Shown here one piece after another: positions 1 through 8,740 of a DNA stretch of 64,000 bases. This stretch comes from a virus: positions 1 to 64,000 of the IMG/VR virus record IMGVR_UViG_3300025102_000019, one strand, 5' to 3'. The position numbers and the translations under genes are program-made. Positions within the stretch are counted from its first letter, which is position 1; the number at the start of each line of letters is the position of its first letter. A model generated the notes under the pieces. It searched no databases. It was not told where the DNA came from and was given only the letters and a program-made list of their open reading frames with translations.

Positions 1-3000
1 CTCGGCTGTGGATAGGGATAGGTGGCCGGGACTTCCTGCTGCACCTCTTACGTCTAATAGTGAGCGTGGTGAAGCAGTGCCTATTCCGACATTACCATTC
101 TCTGCTACTCGGAAGAGTTCAGTTCCACTACCTATTACGTTTGAGTTCTTGGCTACTATGAAAGCAGTGTCATCAGAGTTGTTATTGTTGGAATCTATGT
201 TGATGTACACATTATCAGGAGCAAGCATTCCAACGGAGAAGGAAGTGTTGGACTTGATGCCCATGTCTGTCCTGTCCCTGAAGCCGAATATCGCAGCAGA
301 GCCTTGGTTGCCTGTCGTCAACGACAACTGGTCAGTGGTGAGTTGCATCTGCGACTCGTTCCCTAGTCTGAATCTGATTCCTGCGTTTGCGTTTATTGAC
401 AGGTCGTCTCTCGATGCACCGCTGTTGTCCTTGTCGTATACAGTCACGCTAGGCTGTGCCACGTTCTCGAACCCATCTCGGAAGAACAGTCCGGTATCAG
501 CCACTACTGTGACACCCGCTGTGTAAGAGGCATCCAAGTCAGGGACAGTGAGCGTGTTGCCACTTATGCTAGTCCAAGTGAAGGCAACTCCATTGATTGT
601 ACCTGAACCCTTGAGAGGGAACTGGCTGGCATTAGTCAGAACAAGCGATGTAGCACCATCGGTGTAGTTGCTTGCGAGCGTGGTCGTGGCGAAGTTGTAG
701 GCATCTGCTAGGATGCTGCCCTCGACGTGTAGTTGCTGGTCAGGTGCAGTAGTGCCTATACCCACCCTGCCCTCGAAAACAGCAGCATATCCGTATTGGT
801 CTGTTCTATCGTTCTTTACATGGAGAGTGGGGTTGTCCACATATATACTGTCATCATGTAGGAAAGCCAGTGAGGTAGATGTGCTTGAATCGTTTCTATA
901 CACCTTCAAACCGTGAACTGCACCATCAGTCTGCTCTATGTCTAATTTAGCATCAGGACTCGTAGTGCCTATTCCGACCTTACCTGTTGATGTGACTCTC
1001 ATCTTCTCAGTTGGCGAAGCATCGTTAGCGGCTGTCCAGAATGACATAGCGGCGGCGGCATCTGTATCAGTCGCACTCTCCCTGACTACTGCAATCTGAC
1101 CTCCGAGTTGTGTGGTTTGGTTGCCTTCGGGAACATAGAATGTCATTGATGGGCCTTGACCTGCTACCATGTCGTTTGTCTCAGCAGGTTCGATGTTCTC
1201 CAATCTCAGCATCTCAACTGGGACAGAACCCGCCGCAGGGCTTGAACTGAGATGAAGAAGAGAACCGGGACTCGTAGTGCCTATTCCTAATCTACCAGTG
1301 TTAAGCAAGGTCATCTTTGTTGCTCCACCTGCTTGGAAGAAGATATCATCATCAGCATGGAGGGTCAAGTCATCACTTGCAGCCAATGTAATATCAGTCC
1401 CAGTCGAGTTCCAACTCAAGAAGGATGTTGCATCATCTGCACTGAGATATATCTTACCTGCAACACCCGTTGTCCCGAACCTAGCATCACCATCAACATC
1501 TAACAGATGAGCAGGACTTGTAGTGCCTATACCAACTCTATTCTCAGAAGAATCCACAACCAATGTATCCGTGTCCCAAATCAAATCACCTGTTCCACCA
1601 GTAAGGGCAGTTAAAGTTCCAAGAGAAGTAATGGCTGATTGCGCAGCACCTGTGACAGTTGCCGCAGTACCGCTTACGTTTCCTGTTACATTTCCTGTAA
1701 GCCCACCGACGAACGTCCCCGTCACAGTTCCTGCCTTGAAATCCTCAAAGGAAGAACCGTGCTTCAGTTCCATCCTGTTGTCTGTCGTGTTGTATTGGAA
1801 TGTGATGTCGTCTCCTGACCCTCCCTCCAGTGTTAGGCCAGTACCATCCACAACCTCAGCAGTTGCGTTTCCACTACCGAGAACTATGTTATGGTCTTCA
1901 ACAGTCATGGTTGCTGTGTTGAGTGTGGTGGTTGAGCCACTCACGATTAGATTCTTGTGAATGGTGACATCACCAGTCGCACCGCTAATCGTTATAGCAT
2001 CTACATGAGCGTTGTTGGTGCTACCGGTTGAACCAGCAGGAGGTGAGTATTGCAATTTTATGTCTCCACCATCTCCAGTACCAGTACCAGCAGAACCCGC
2101 TATCTCAAGGTCAGAGCCGGGGGAGTCTGTACCGGAAGCGGGGAATCGCTGGAGATAGTTCCTACCAAGATACAGTTTTCCATCATACCCGTAGAACCAC
2201 ACATGACTACCGCTGCTTATCCTCAACTGCCTGTCAGCAGTGGCACTCGATGGTGCATTTGCTGAGTTATCACCTGCGTGGAGTATCAGGTTGTCATCGC
2301 CCGATGTTATGTCCTGTCCAGCATCCTCACCGATGAGCACGTTGTAACTACCATCAACGATATTGTGACCTGAGTCCTTGCCGATGAGGATGTTCCCTGA
2401 GCCTGTGGTGATGTCAGTGCCCGCATCGTGCCCTATGCCTATGTTCTGATTACCAGAGGACACGTTTCTCAGAGCGAGTTGCCCAATCCCTATGTTATCG
2501 TCACCCGATGTTATGACTGACAGATTGAAGTGACCGACACCGACGTTGTACGTCCCTGTGTTGTTTCCTACTGTTGAAGAACCCGCAACGCTGTTGTTAC
2601 CTATGCCGACGTTAGAGTTTCCACCCATGTAGAAACCTGCGCTTTTTCCTAGGAATATCTGTCCTATTGAACCAGCAGCCGCTTGTGCACCGGCGGATTC
2701 GCCTATTGCTATGTTATCGTCGCCTGTGGTGACATCCCCAAGTGCATTCTTGCCTATCGCTATGTTATCGTCGCCTGTGGTGAAGGATTCCAATGCCGTA
2801 TAACCTATCGCTGTGTTTCTCAGACCTGTATTGTTAGCAGCAGTCGAAGAACCCTTCAGTGCTTGGTATCCTATCGCTACGTTGTCGTTGTTTCCGATGT
2901 AGTACCCTGCTTGGTATCCAAGCGTGATGTTGTAGTCAGCGCTATCGTGTACCTCTTTCATAGTTTCACTACCTATTGCTATGTTCTGATTACCAGTTCT

Positions 3001-5316
3001 AATCATCTGCATCGCCTCGAATCCTATAGCGAGGTTCTTGTCTCCTGTTGTCATCTCCCACATCGGTTGGTATCCCATTGCTATGTTGTACTGTCCGTTT
3101 ATCGTGCCTGATGACAGGCCGAGCAGGGCTTGAGGTCCGAATGCTACGTTCCCTGTCCCTGTTAGGTTCTTACCAGCCTGATAGCCAACAGCGGTATTCG
3201 CTGTGCCTGAGGTGGCGGTGCTGAGACTTTCTTTTCCAATCGCTACGGAGTTAGCAGCGGAAGTGAAAGCACCTCCTGCACTGTGACCAATAGCAACGTT
3301 GTCAGAACCCGATGTGAAGGCATCCATTGCCTCCTTTCCAATTGCCACGTTCCTAGTACCTGTGTTGTCGGTGGCTGTGGTTGAACCCACCAAAGCGGCG
3401 TTGCCGATAGCAATGTTGTCGTCGCTACCTAGATATCGACCCGCCGTGTATCCTATGGCCACGTTTGTGCCTATACCAGTGTCAACGTCACCCATGGCAG
3501 CACCTATGGCTACGTTGTTTGCACCGGTAGCCAGCAGGTCTGATGCGCCTTTGCCTATCGCTACGTTGTCAGTGCCTGTCGTGATACTAGCCAGTGCGTT
3601 GTTTCCTAACGCAACGTTGTATCCGCCTGTAGTGGCATTCTGCATTGTTCCGTATCCTATGGCTACGTTCCTATCAGCGGAAGTGATTTTGAAGAGTGAG
3701 ACGTATCCTATACCGACGTTGTAAGTACCAGTGTTGTTGGTGTTGGTGGAAGACCCTGTGAGTGCATCCCTACCTATCGCTATGTTGTCATCGCCATCCA
3801 TTCTGAGACCAGCGCTGTTTCCTATGAATACCGAGTTACTGATGCCAGCAGTGGTCAGTGCCCCAGTAGAAGGCCCTAGACCTACGTTGTTGCTACCACT
3901 CGTTATTGCACCCAGTGCCCCGTATCCTAGCGCTAGGTTTTGGTCACCTGATGTTATATCATTTAAGGCAGCCTCACCTATCGCCAAGTTGTCAGAAGCA
4001 TTGCTCAGCGAACCTGTATTAGGAGTACCACCGAAGTTGTTGATGAAGATTGACTCGTTGGATATGAGAACATCCGTGAGTCCGTTGAGACTGGAAGCAC
4101 CCCCTGTTGCTGTTGTGTCAATGGAGTCCTGTAAATTATCTAATGTCATGTACTTCCATGAGGAAGCAGTCTCGTCCCAAAGCAGAATCTTGTCATCAGT
4201 GGCATCCGTTGATTCTGTTAGTTCAGTCAGATTTACCGGGTCGTCCAAACCCACTGTGTCACCACTGAGGGTTATCGGTGAGGATACTGCTAGATTGGTG
4301 TTAGCGCTTATATCCACGCTTGCAAGGTAGTTGTAACTCTCTATCTTCTCCTTGATTGCTCCTGATGACATTATGTGGTCGTCAGTGTCCACGAACTCAG
4401 TGTCTATGTCTATGTCATCGAAAGTGTGACCACCGATTGTCATCGAACCCGCTTGAACATCCCCTGAAGTCTCGAACTTACCTGCTGACGACGCTGTTGG
4501 TGATGCCGTACCGAGAGCGAGTGAATAGATGTACGAACCTGCTGTACCCGCAGCCTCGAACTGTCCCTCCACGAATGCATCATTCCCGTTCAGGGTAATC
4601 TTGCCGGGAGAAGTGTTGCCCACCCTCAAGTCGTCAGTGATGTAAGCACTGCCGACTACATGGAGTTTGTACGATGGACTCACTTGGCCTATACCGACAT
4701 TACCTGTATGGTCTACCGTCATGGCAACAGAAGGAACGTTGGTTGTTCCGGGGTTATCGTCTGTGACTGCGAAATCTAACGCCATCCCACCATCTGTATC
4801 GGCGGAATAAGTTTCTGTTGCTCTTGGGACAATAGCCGCTAACAACTTAGGATTCTCTGTCGTTAGTTGAGGGTCTGAGGATAGGAACTTGAGCGCAGTT
4901 CCATACTTAGAACTACTACTGTTCATACCGAATGAAATCAAATCTATTCCAGCCATACTGCCGCTAAGTGCGGAAACTCCTATTGAGTCATCTTCAACAG
5001 TTAGAATAGCATCAGTGCCCTTAACATGAAGCAATGAATCAGGACTTGCAGTTCCTATACCGACATTACCATCGTTGTCCATGACAAAAAAGTCTGTCCC
5101 GTCTTCCCTTATCTTGAAGACGCTGTTGGTGTCGTTGGTGTTGGTATCGAGATTGATGTTGACAGAGCCAAGTGAGTTGATTGATAGAATGGAACTCGAT
5201 GCACCACTGATGTTGCCGATAGTGCCGAGAGTGAGTACACCATCTATGATAGAAGAATCCTTATTCGGTCCTTCTACGTCTAGTCCTTTCTTTACCCTGA
5301 ATGTTTTCTCTGCCAT
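1..5316 (-). CDS. Tail fibre, YadA-head-like, C-terminus beyond window
   Basis: The frame is open from ATG at 5316 to base 1 (1772 codons) without a stop, so the C-terminus lies outside the window. The start follows GGTGAGGAA, a good ribosome binding site. The N-terminus (MAEKTFRVKKGLDVEG) matches that of the next fibre upstream. Residues about 440-1010 carry dozens of short repeats of the type N-(V/I)-A-I-G, as in the beta-roll heads of YadA-type trimeric adhesins. Elsewhere there are several VGIGT(T/A)SP modules, common in marine phage fibres, and a TTTLNTATMTVED module shared with the two neighbouring fibres. Role inferred: trimeric receptor-binding fibre. Many such fibres end in a self-cleaving chaperone domain, which cannot be checked here. 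Confidence 0.85.
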   Translation of the reverse strand, partial: MAEKTFRVKKGLDVEGPNKDSSIIDGVLTLGTIGNISGASSSILSINSLGSVNINLDTNTNDTNSVFKIREDGTDFFVMDNDGNVGIGTASPDSLLHVKGTDAILTVEDDSIGVSALSGSMAGIDLISFGMNSSSSKYGTALKFLSSDPQLTTENPKLLAAIVPRATETYSADTDGGMALDFAVTDDNPGTTNVPSVAMTVDHTGNVGIGQVSPSYKLHVVGSAYITDDLRVGNTSPGKITLNGNDAFVEGQFEAAGTAGSYIYSLALGTASPTASSAGKFETSGDVQAGSMTIGGHTFDDIDIDTEFVDTDDHIMSSGAIKEKIESYNYLASVDISANTNLAVSSPITLSGDTVGLDDPVNLTELTESTDATDDKILLWDETASSWKYMTLDNLQDSIDTTATGGASSLNGLTDVLISNESIFINNFGGTPNTGSLSNASDNLAIGEAALNDITSGDQNLALGYGALGAITSGSNNVGLGPSTGALTTAGISNSVFIGNSAGLRMDGDDNIAIGRDALTGSSTNTNNTGTYNVGIGYVSLFKITSADRNVAIGYGTMQNATTGGYNVALGNNALASITTGTDNVAIGKGASDLLATGANNVAIGAAMGDVDTGIGTNVAIGYTAGRYLGSDDNIAIGNAALVGSTTATDNTGTRNVAIGKEAMDAFTSGSDNVAIGHSAGGAFTSAANSVAIGKESLSTATSGTANTAVGYQAGKNLTGTGNVAFGPQALLGLSSGTINGQYNIAMGYQPMWEMTTGDKNLAIGFEAMQMIRTGNQNIAIGSETMKEVHDSADYNITLGYQAGYYIGNNDNVAIGYQALKGSSTAANNTGLRNTAIGYTALESFTTGDDNIAIGKNALGDVTTGDDNIAIGESAGAQAAAGSIGQIFLGKSAGFYMGGNSNVGIGNNSVAGSSTVGNNTGTYNVGVGHFNLSVITSGDDNIGIGQLALRNVSSGNQNIGIGHDAGTDITTGSGNILIGKDSGHNIVDGSYNVLIGEDAGQDITSGDDNLILHAGDNSANAPSSATADRQLRISSGSHVWFYGYDGKLYLGRNYLQRFPASGTDSPGSDLEIAGSAGTGTGDGGDIKLQYSPPAGSTGSTNNAHVDAITISGATGDVTIHKNLIVSGSTTTLNTATMTVEDHNIVLGSGNATAEVVDGTGLTLEGGSGDDITFQYNTTDNRMELKHGSSFEDFKAGTVTGTFVGGLTGNVTGNVSGTAATVTGAAQSAITSLGTLTALTGGTGDLIWDTDTLVVDSSENRVGIGTTSPAHLLDVDGDARFGTTGVAGKIYLSADDATSFLSWNSTGTDITLAASDDLTLHADDDIFFQAGGATKMTLLNTGRLGIGTTSPGSLLHLSSSPAAGSVPVEMLRLENIEPAETNDMVAGQGPSMTFYVPEGNQTTQLGGQIAVVRESATDTDAAAAMSFWTAANDASPTEKMRVTSTGKVGIGTTSPDAKLDIEQTDGAVHGLKVYRNDSSTSTSLAFLHDDSIYVDNPTLHVKNDRTDQYGYAAVFEGRVGIGTTAPDQQLHVEGSILADAYNFATTTLASNYTDGATSLVLTNASQFPLKGSGTINGVAFTWTSISGNTLTVPDLDASYTAGVTVVADTGLFFRDGFENVAQPSVTVYDKDNSGASRDDLSINANAGIRFRLGNESQMQLTTDQLSLTTGNQGSAAIFGFRDRTDMGIKSNTSFSVGMLAPDNVYINIDSNNNNSDDTAFIVAKNSNVIGSGTELFRVAENGNVGIGTASPRSLLDVRGAAGSPGHLSLSTAE
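2290..4000 (-). repeat. Coding repeats: N-V-A-I-G beta-roll units
   Basis: Within the partial fibre gene, short units decoding to N-(V/I)-(A/G)-(I/L)-G recur roughly every 14 residues, interrupted by longer copies containing N-N-T-G-T-x-N-V. At DNA level this appears as recurrent plus-strand strings such as cctatcgctatgttgtc. Units vary in sequence, so this is protein-level repetition, not a satellite. The pattern fits left-handed parallel beta-roll heads of trimeric adhesins. Confidence 0.8.
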
Positions 5317-5341
5317 TTCCTCACCATGATTTCACTTTCCA

Positions 5342-8300
5342 TCATATATCTAAGAGTGTTACCTGACCCCGTATAACGTAGGTGTCAGTGCCTATTGAGT
5401 TTTTAGTTGTGAACTGAATATCTATGTTAGCCGAGTTCTTCTCAGCGCTTATTTCCCCACTTGTCACATCACCTGAGGAGAGCACTGCGTAGTTGGTGTA
5501 GTGGCATGCTGCACTTAAGTTATTGAGGGTAGTGTCATGCCCATCCCACATTATCACCGTCTTGAACAAGTCTGTTGTGTTCTCTGTGGTGTTGTACACA
5601 GTAGTCAAGACCTCAGCGCCTCTATGTGCTGTGCTGTCTATTGAGAAAAGAGTCACAGCGGTGTTCTGTGCTATGCCCCCTGATGCTCTTTGGAAAGTCT
5701 TGATATCACCGTATTCAGTAGATAACTGGGTGGATGTGACAGAGCCAGTAGAATTGAGGTTTCTCATCTTCACGTCTCTGAGGTGGTTGGATGAGTCGTT
5801 GAGGTCCTTGTTAGCGTCAACCGCTAGAACCTTGTCAGCAGTGACTGACCCATCAGGAGTATTACCAGCATCTAAAGAAATGCCATCTAGCACTGCTATC
5901 TCAGCAGTCGATATCGTAGTGCTATCTAGAGTAAATGACGTGTCAGCCGAGAGCGTACCTGCTACGCTCAGGTCCTTGTTGAAGTTCCATCTATCTCCTG
6001 AACTGGCATAGATAAGCGTGGCGCTAGCACCGGCTACTGTCAGCCCAGCACCGTTAGCAGCAGCAGCATCAGCCGCATTCTTCGCTACGGTGATATTGAG
6101 GTCCTCTACTTCCAAGACGGCTGTGTTCACCGTGGTGGTATCACCATCGACCTGCAAGTCTCCCTTGATTACCACCTTGGAATGAGTGCCGTCTGCTAGG
6201 TCACCACCATCTATGACCATCACGTCGATGAGGCTGCCATCTGACTGCTGTGCCATCTGGAATGTGAGTCTTCCTTCTTCACTATCGGCAGTGGCACTTG
6301 CCACATCAGCCTTGATAGCAGCATATATCGTGGTGTTCTGGTCGGCATCATCTCCCTTGAAGAGTATCTGACCGAGCACATCGTCAGTAGCACCTGCCGT
6401 ACCCTTGTCCAGTAGGAAGTTCATCACAGGACCGCTTGTGTCGTTGAAGATGTGAGCAAGAGTCAGTTGAGGTGGAGTGTTATCCACAGAGGACTGGAAG
6501 TAAGCATCACCAGCAGACGAGTATATAGCATAGTTATTCGTAGAGCCGCTCGCTGATAGTTGAAGGGCCTTGGATGTGGCTGAAGTCCCTCCAGCGGTAT
6601 TGGTCTGCAACGCTGATATGTTGAGACCAGTGACAGAGACACCGTGTCCTGCGTTGTGTCCGTCTGCTACGTCTATCGCTTGTATCCTAGCACCTAGAAC
6701 CTGACTCCCAACGCCAGACCCTATGTCTACATTCTGCCTTCTGACGATGTGCAGGTGAGGGTCGCTCTCGCTTGAGGTGGTTTCACCTGAGCCAGACTGC
6801 TCGCCTAGCAGCATCTTGTGCCCGTCGAGAGTGGCCTTGGCCTCGCCATCCAACTCAGTGGTCGTGCTGCCCATCGTGACTAGCCTGTTCTCTGATTGGT
6901 TGTTCAGGGCTGATATACTGCCACCTGACCCTGATACCCAAGAGAGCGCACCAGTAGTCGTAGATTGCAGCACCTTGCTAGAACCGGACGGATATGCATC
7001 AGGTAGAGTGTAGATGCTGTTGGATGCCGCTAGTTGTGCTGGAATGGTGAAACCTGTGAAGCGTGAAGTGCCTCCACTGTCCACCCCTTGGAACTTCAGT
7101 TGGACGGGATTGAATATGTGTGCTGACGTAGAGCCGTCAACAGTATCCCCCTTGTTACCCAAGAGTGTCACGTCACCGCCCTTCTCAATCTTGAAGACGC
7201 TCTGTGCGGCTACGAACGGGTTGAAGACGTTAGGTGCAGTGGTTGATGAGTTCTTGTACCCTATGCTCTCGTATGCTTTTGGGTAGTATCCTATGGTGAA
7301 GTCACTCTGACCATTAAGCATGCGACCTATGGCCCAAGAGTCACCGGGGTCAGTGTTATTCCCCTCTCCTACAGTAAGGACCATTCCTTGACCTACCCCA
7401 GCCACGTCATCTGCGTTGTCTATGATTAGAGTGCCAGACATCCCGCTGTAGTCGTTGTATTGACTGACGAAATCGTCTCCCCTCAAATCCGAAAAGAGTC
7501 TAGCCTCAGCATATGCTGCTGTGCTGCCGCCACTGGGACTTGTACCAACACCAGCACCAGCACCGCCATCCAAACCATCTACTTGGAATCTGGTTGTGCT
7601 TTGCAGTGCATTTACTCTGGAGATGTATCCAGTGTTTGTTGCCTTGAATATGGTGACTGTTGCGGCTGCTTGTCCAGAAGCACCTATTGTAGTTGTGTCT
7701 ATATTACCTCCGTCTATGTTCACAGTGGGCATTGTTGCCACACCTGCTCCAGTTAATGTAAGCGCAGTAGTGAGAGAAGTGGGTGTTGAACCTGAACTTC
7801 CTCCACCACCTCCTACTTTGAAAACCATTTCTCCGCCGAGAACGTTACCTGTGGAAGTACCTGCTTCAAAGATGAGGTCTTTACCAATTTGGTTAGTCCC
7901 TGAGGTTGGCGCTATTGATATCGTGTGGTTGGCAGAACCCTCGAATTGTATATCTTCTCCAATCTCTATTTGTTCAGCAGAAGTGTTGAACTTTATGTAT
8001 GAGTTAGAACCCTCGGTGATGTTGAGAGCATCTGCTAGACTGTCTGTGAGAGTAATCTTGTTCAATGTAGTGTTCCCACCAAACACTATATCCAATCCTA
8101 CCGCAGCATCATCGACGCTTATGCTGTCTGCGTTCAAGTCGCCTACGTTGGTGATGTTTCCCTCACTCATGTTGATGGAGGTGAACGTACCGGAGGTGAA
8201 CGTACCAGCAGCAGGTGTAGTACCACCGACTATGCCGTCTAACGGCCCTACGAATGCAGAAGAGGTGATTGACGTAGCCGCAGACACAGTACCTAAGTTG

Positions 8301-8728
8301 TGTATGTTGGTGCTGGCAAAGGTGCTGTCCTTGCCGAATGTTATCAGGCCCGAATCGGCTTCGTCACTACCGTTAGTGGTTGTGAACTTGAGGTAGGAAT
8401 TACTTGCCTCTGTAATATCAAGAGCAGCAGCAACATTGTCCTTGATGCTGATTTTCATTGAATCAGCGCTGACATCAAGGTCGTCGGTATTGAATACTAT
8501 TTTACCAGCGCCGTTTGGTGCAATCTTGATGTTGCCGTCAGTGGGTTGGGATGATATCTTGGATACGTTGGGTGTACCTGACACTGTGCTCAGGAGCAAA
8601 CCGTCGGTCAGCCCTATCGTTCCAGCCGCTACTACCACGTTCCCTGTCGTCACAGCAACGCTAGTATTGTTACCTGCCGTACCATCGACTACCAATCCCT
8701 TCCTTACACGAAAATCCTTCTCTGTCAT
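5342..8728 (-). CDS. Tail fibre protein, 1128 aa
   Basis: The protein starts MTEKDFRVRKGLVVDG, nearly the same as the downstream partial fibre, suggesting both use one kind of tail attachment. The body is low in charge and rich in T, S, G, N and D with beta-type spacing. It contains the TTTVNTAVLEVEDLNI module near residues 880-900. The last 110 residues (RGAEVLTTVYN to the terminal VTLLDI) resemble the C-terminal domain of the 928-residue fibre just upstream in transcription. The start follows a GGGGGT site immediately after the previous stop. Role inferred: receptor-binding fibre. No enzymatic motif is visible. Confidence 0.8.
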   Translation of the reverse strand: MTEKDFRVRKGLVVDGTAGNNTSVAVTTGNVVVAAGTIGLTDGLLLSTVSGTPNVSKISSQPTDGNIKIAPNGAGKIVFNTDDLDVSADSMKISIKDNVAAALDITEASNSYLKFTTTNGSDEADSGLITFGKDSTFASTNIHNLGTVSAATSITSSAFVGPLDGIVGGTTPAAGTFTSGTFTSINMSEGNITNVGDLNADSISVDDAAVGLDIVFGGNTTLNKITLTDSLADALNITEGSNSYIKFNTSAEQIEIGEDIQFEGSANHTISIAPTSGTNQIGKDLIFEAGTSTGNVLGGEMVFKVGGGGGSSGSTPTSLTTALTLTGAGVATMPTVNIDGGNIDTTTIGASGQAAATVTIFKATNTGYISRVNALQSTTRFQVDGLDGGAGAGVGTSPSGGSTAAYAEARLFSDLRGDDFVSQYNDYSGMSGTLIIDNADDVAGVGQGMVLTVGEGNNTDPGDSWAIGRMLNGQSDFTIGYYPKAYESIGYKNSSTTAPNVFNPFVAAQSVFKIEKGGDVTLLGNKGDTVDGSTSAHIFNPVQLKFQGVDSGGTSRFTGFTIPAQLAASNSIYTLPDAYPSGSSKVLQSTTTGALSWVSGSGGSISALNNQSENRLVTMGSTTTELDGEAKATLDGHKMLLGEQSGSGETTSSESDPHLHIVRRQNVDIGSGVGSQVLGARIQAIDVADGHNAGHGVSVTGLNISALQTNTAGGTSATSKALQLSASGSTNNYAIYSSAGDAYFQSSVDNTPPQLTLAHIFNDTSGPVMNFLLDKGTAGATDDVLGQILFKGDDADQNTTIYAAIKADVASATADSEEGRLTFQMAQQSDGSLIDVMVIDGGDLADGTHSKVVIKGDLQVDGDTTTVNTAVLEVEDLNITVAKNAADAAAANGAGLTVAGASATLIYASSGDRWNFNKDLSVAGTLSADTSFTLDSTTISTAEIAVLDGISLDAGNTPDGSVTADKVLAVDANKDLNDSSNHLRDVKMRNLNSTGSVTSTQLSTEYGDIKTFQRASGGIAQNTAVTLFSIDSTAHRGAEVLTTVYNTTENTTDLFKTVIMWDGHDTTLNNLSAACHYTNYAVLSSGDVTSGEISAEKNSANIDIQFTTKNSIGTDTYVIRGQVTLLDI

Positions 8729-8740
8729 TCATTTACCCCC

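Noticed and set aside
2290-4000. Possible CRISPR or satellite-like repeat from recurrent cctatcgctatgtt strings
   Set aside because: Spacing and sequence vary, no spacers are present, and the repetition is explained by N-x-A-I-G coding units in an open frame.
7521-8396. Plus-strand frame of 291 codons and similar long plus-strand frames (for example 30073-30762, 3731-4330)
   Set aside because: Each lies wholly antisense to a well-supported minus-strand structural gene and gives low-complexity, S/P/V-rich protein without motifs. They arise from the codon bias of the real gene.
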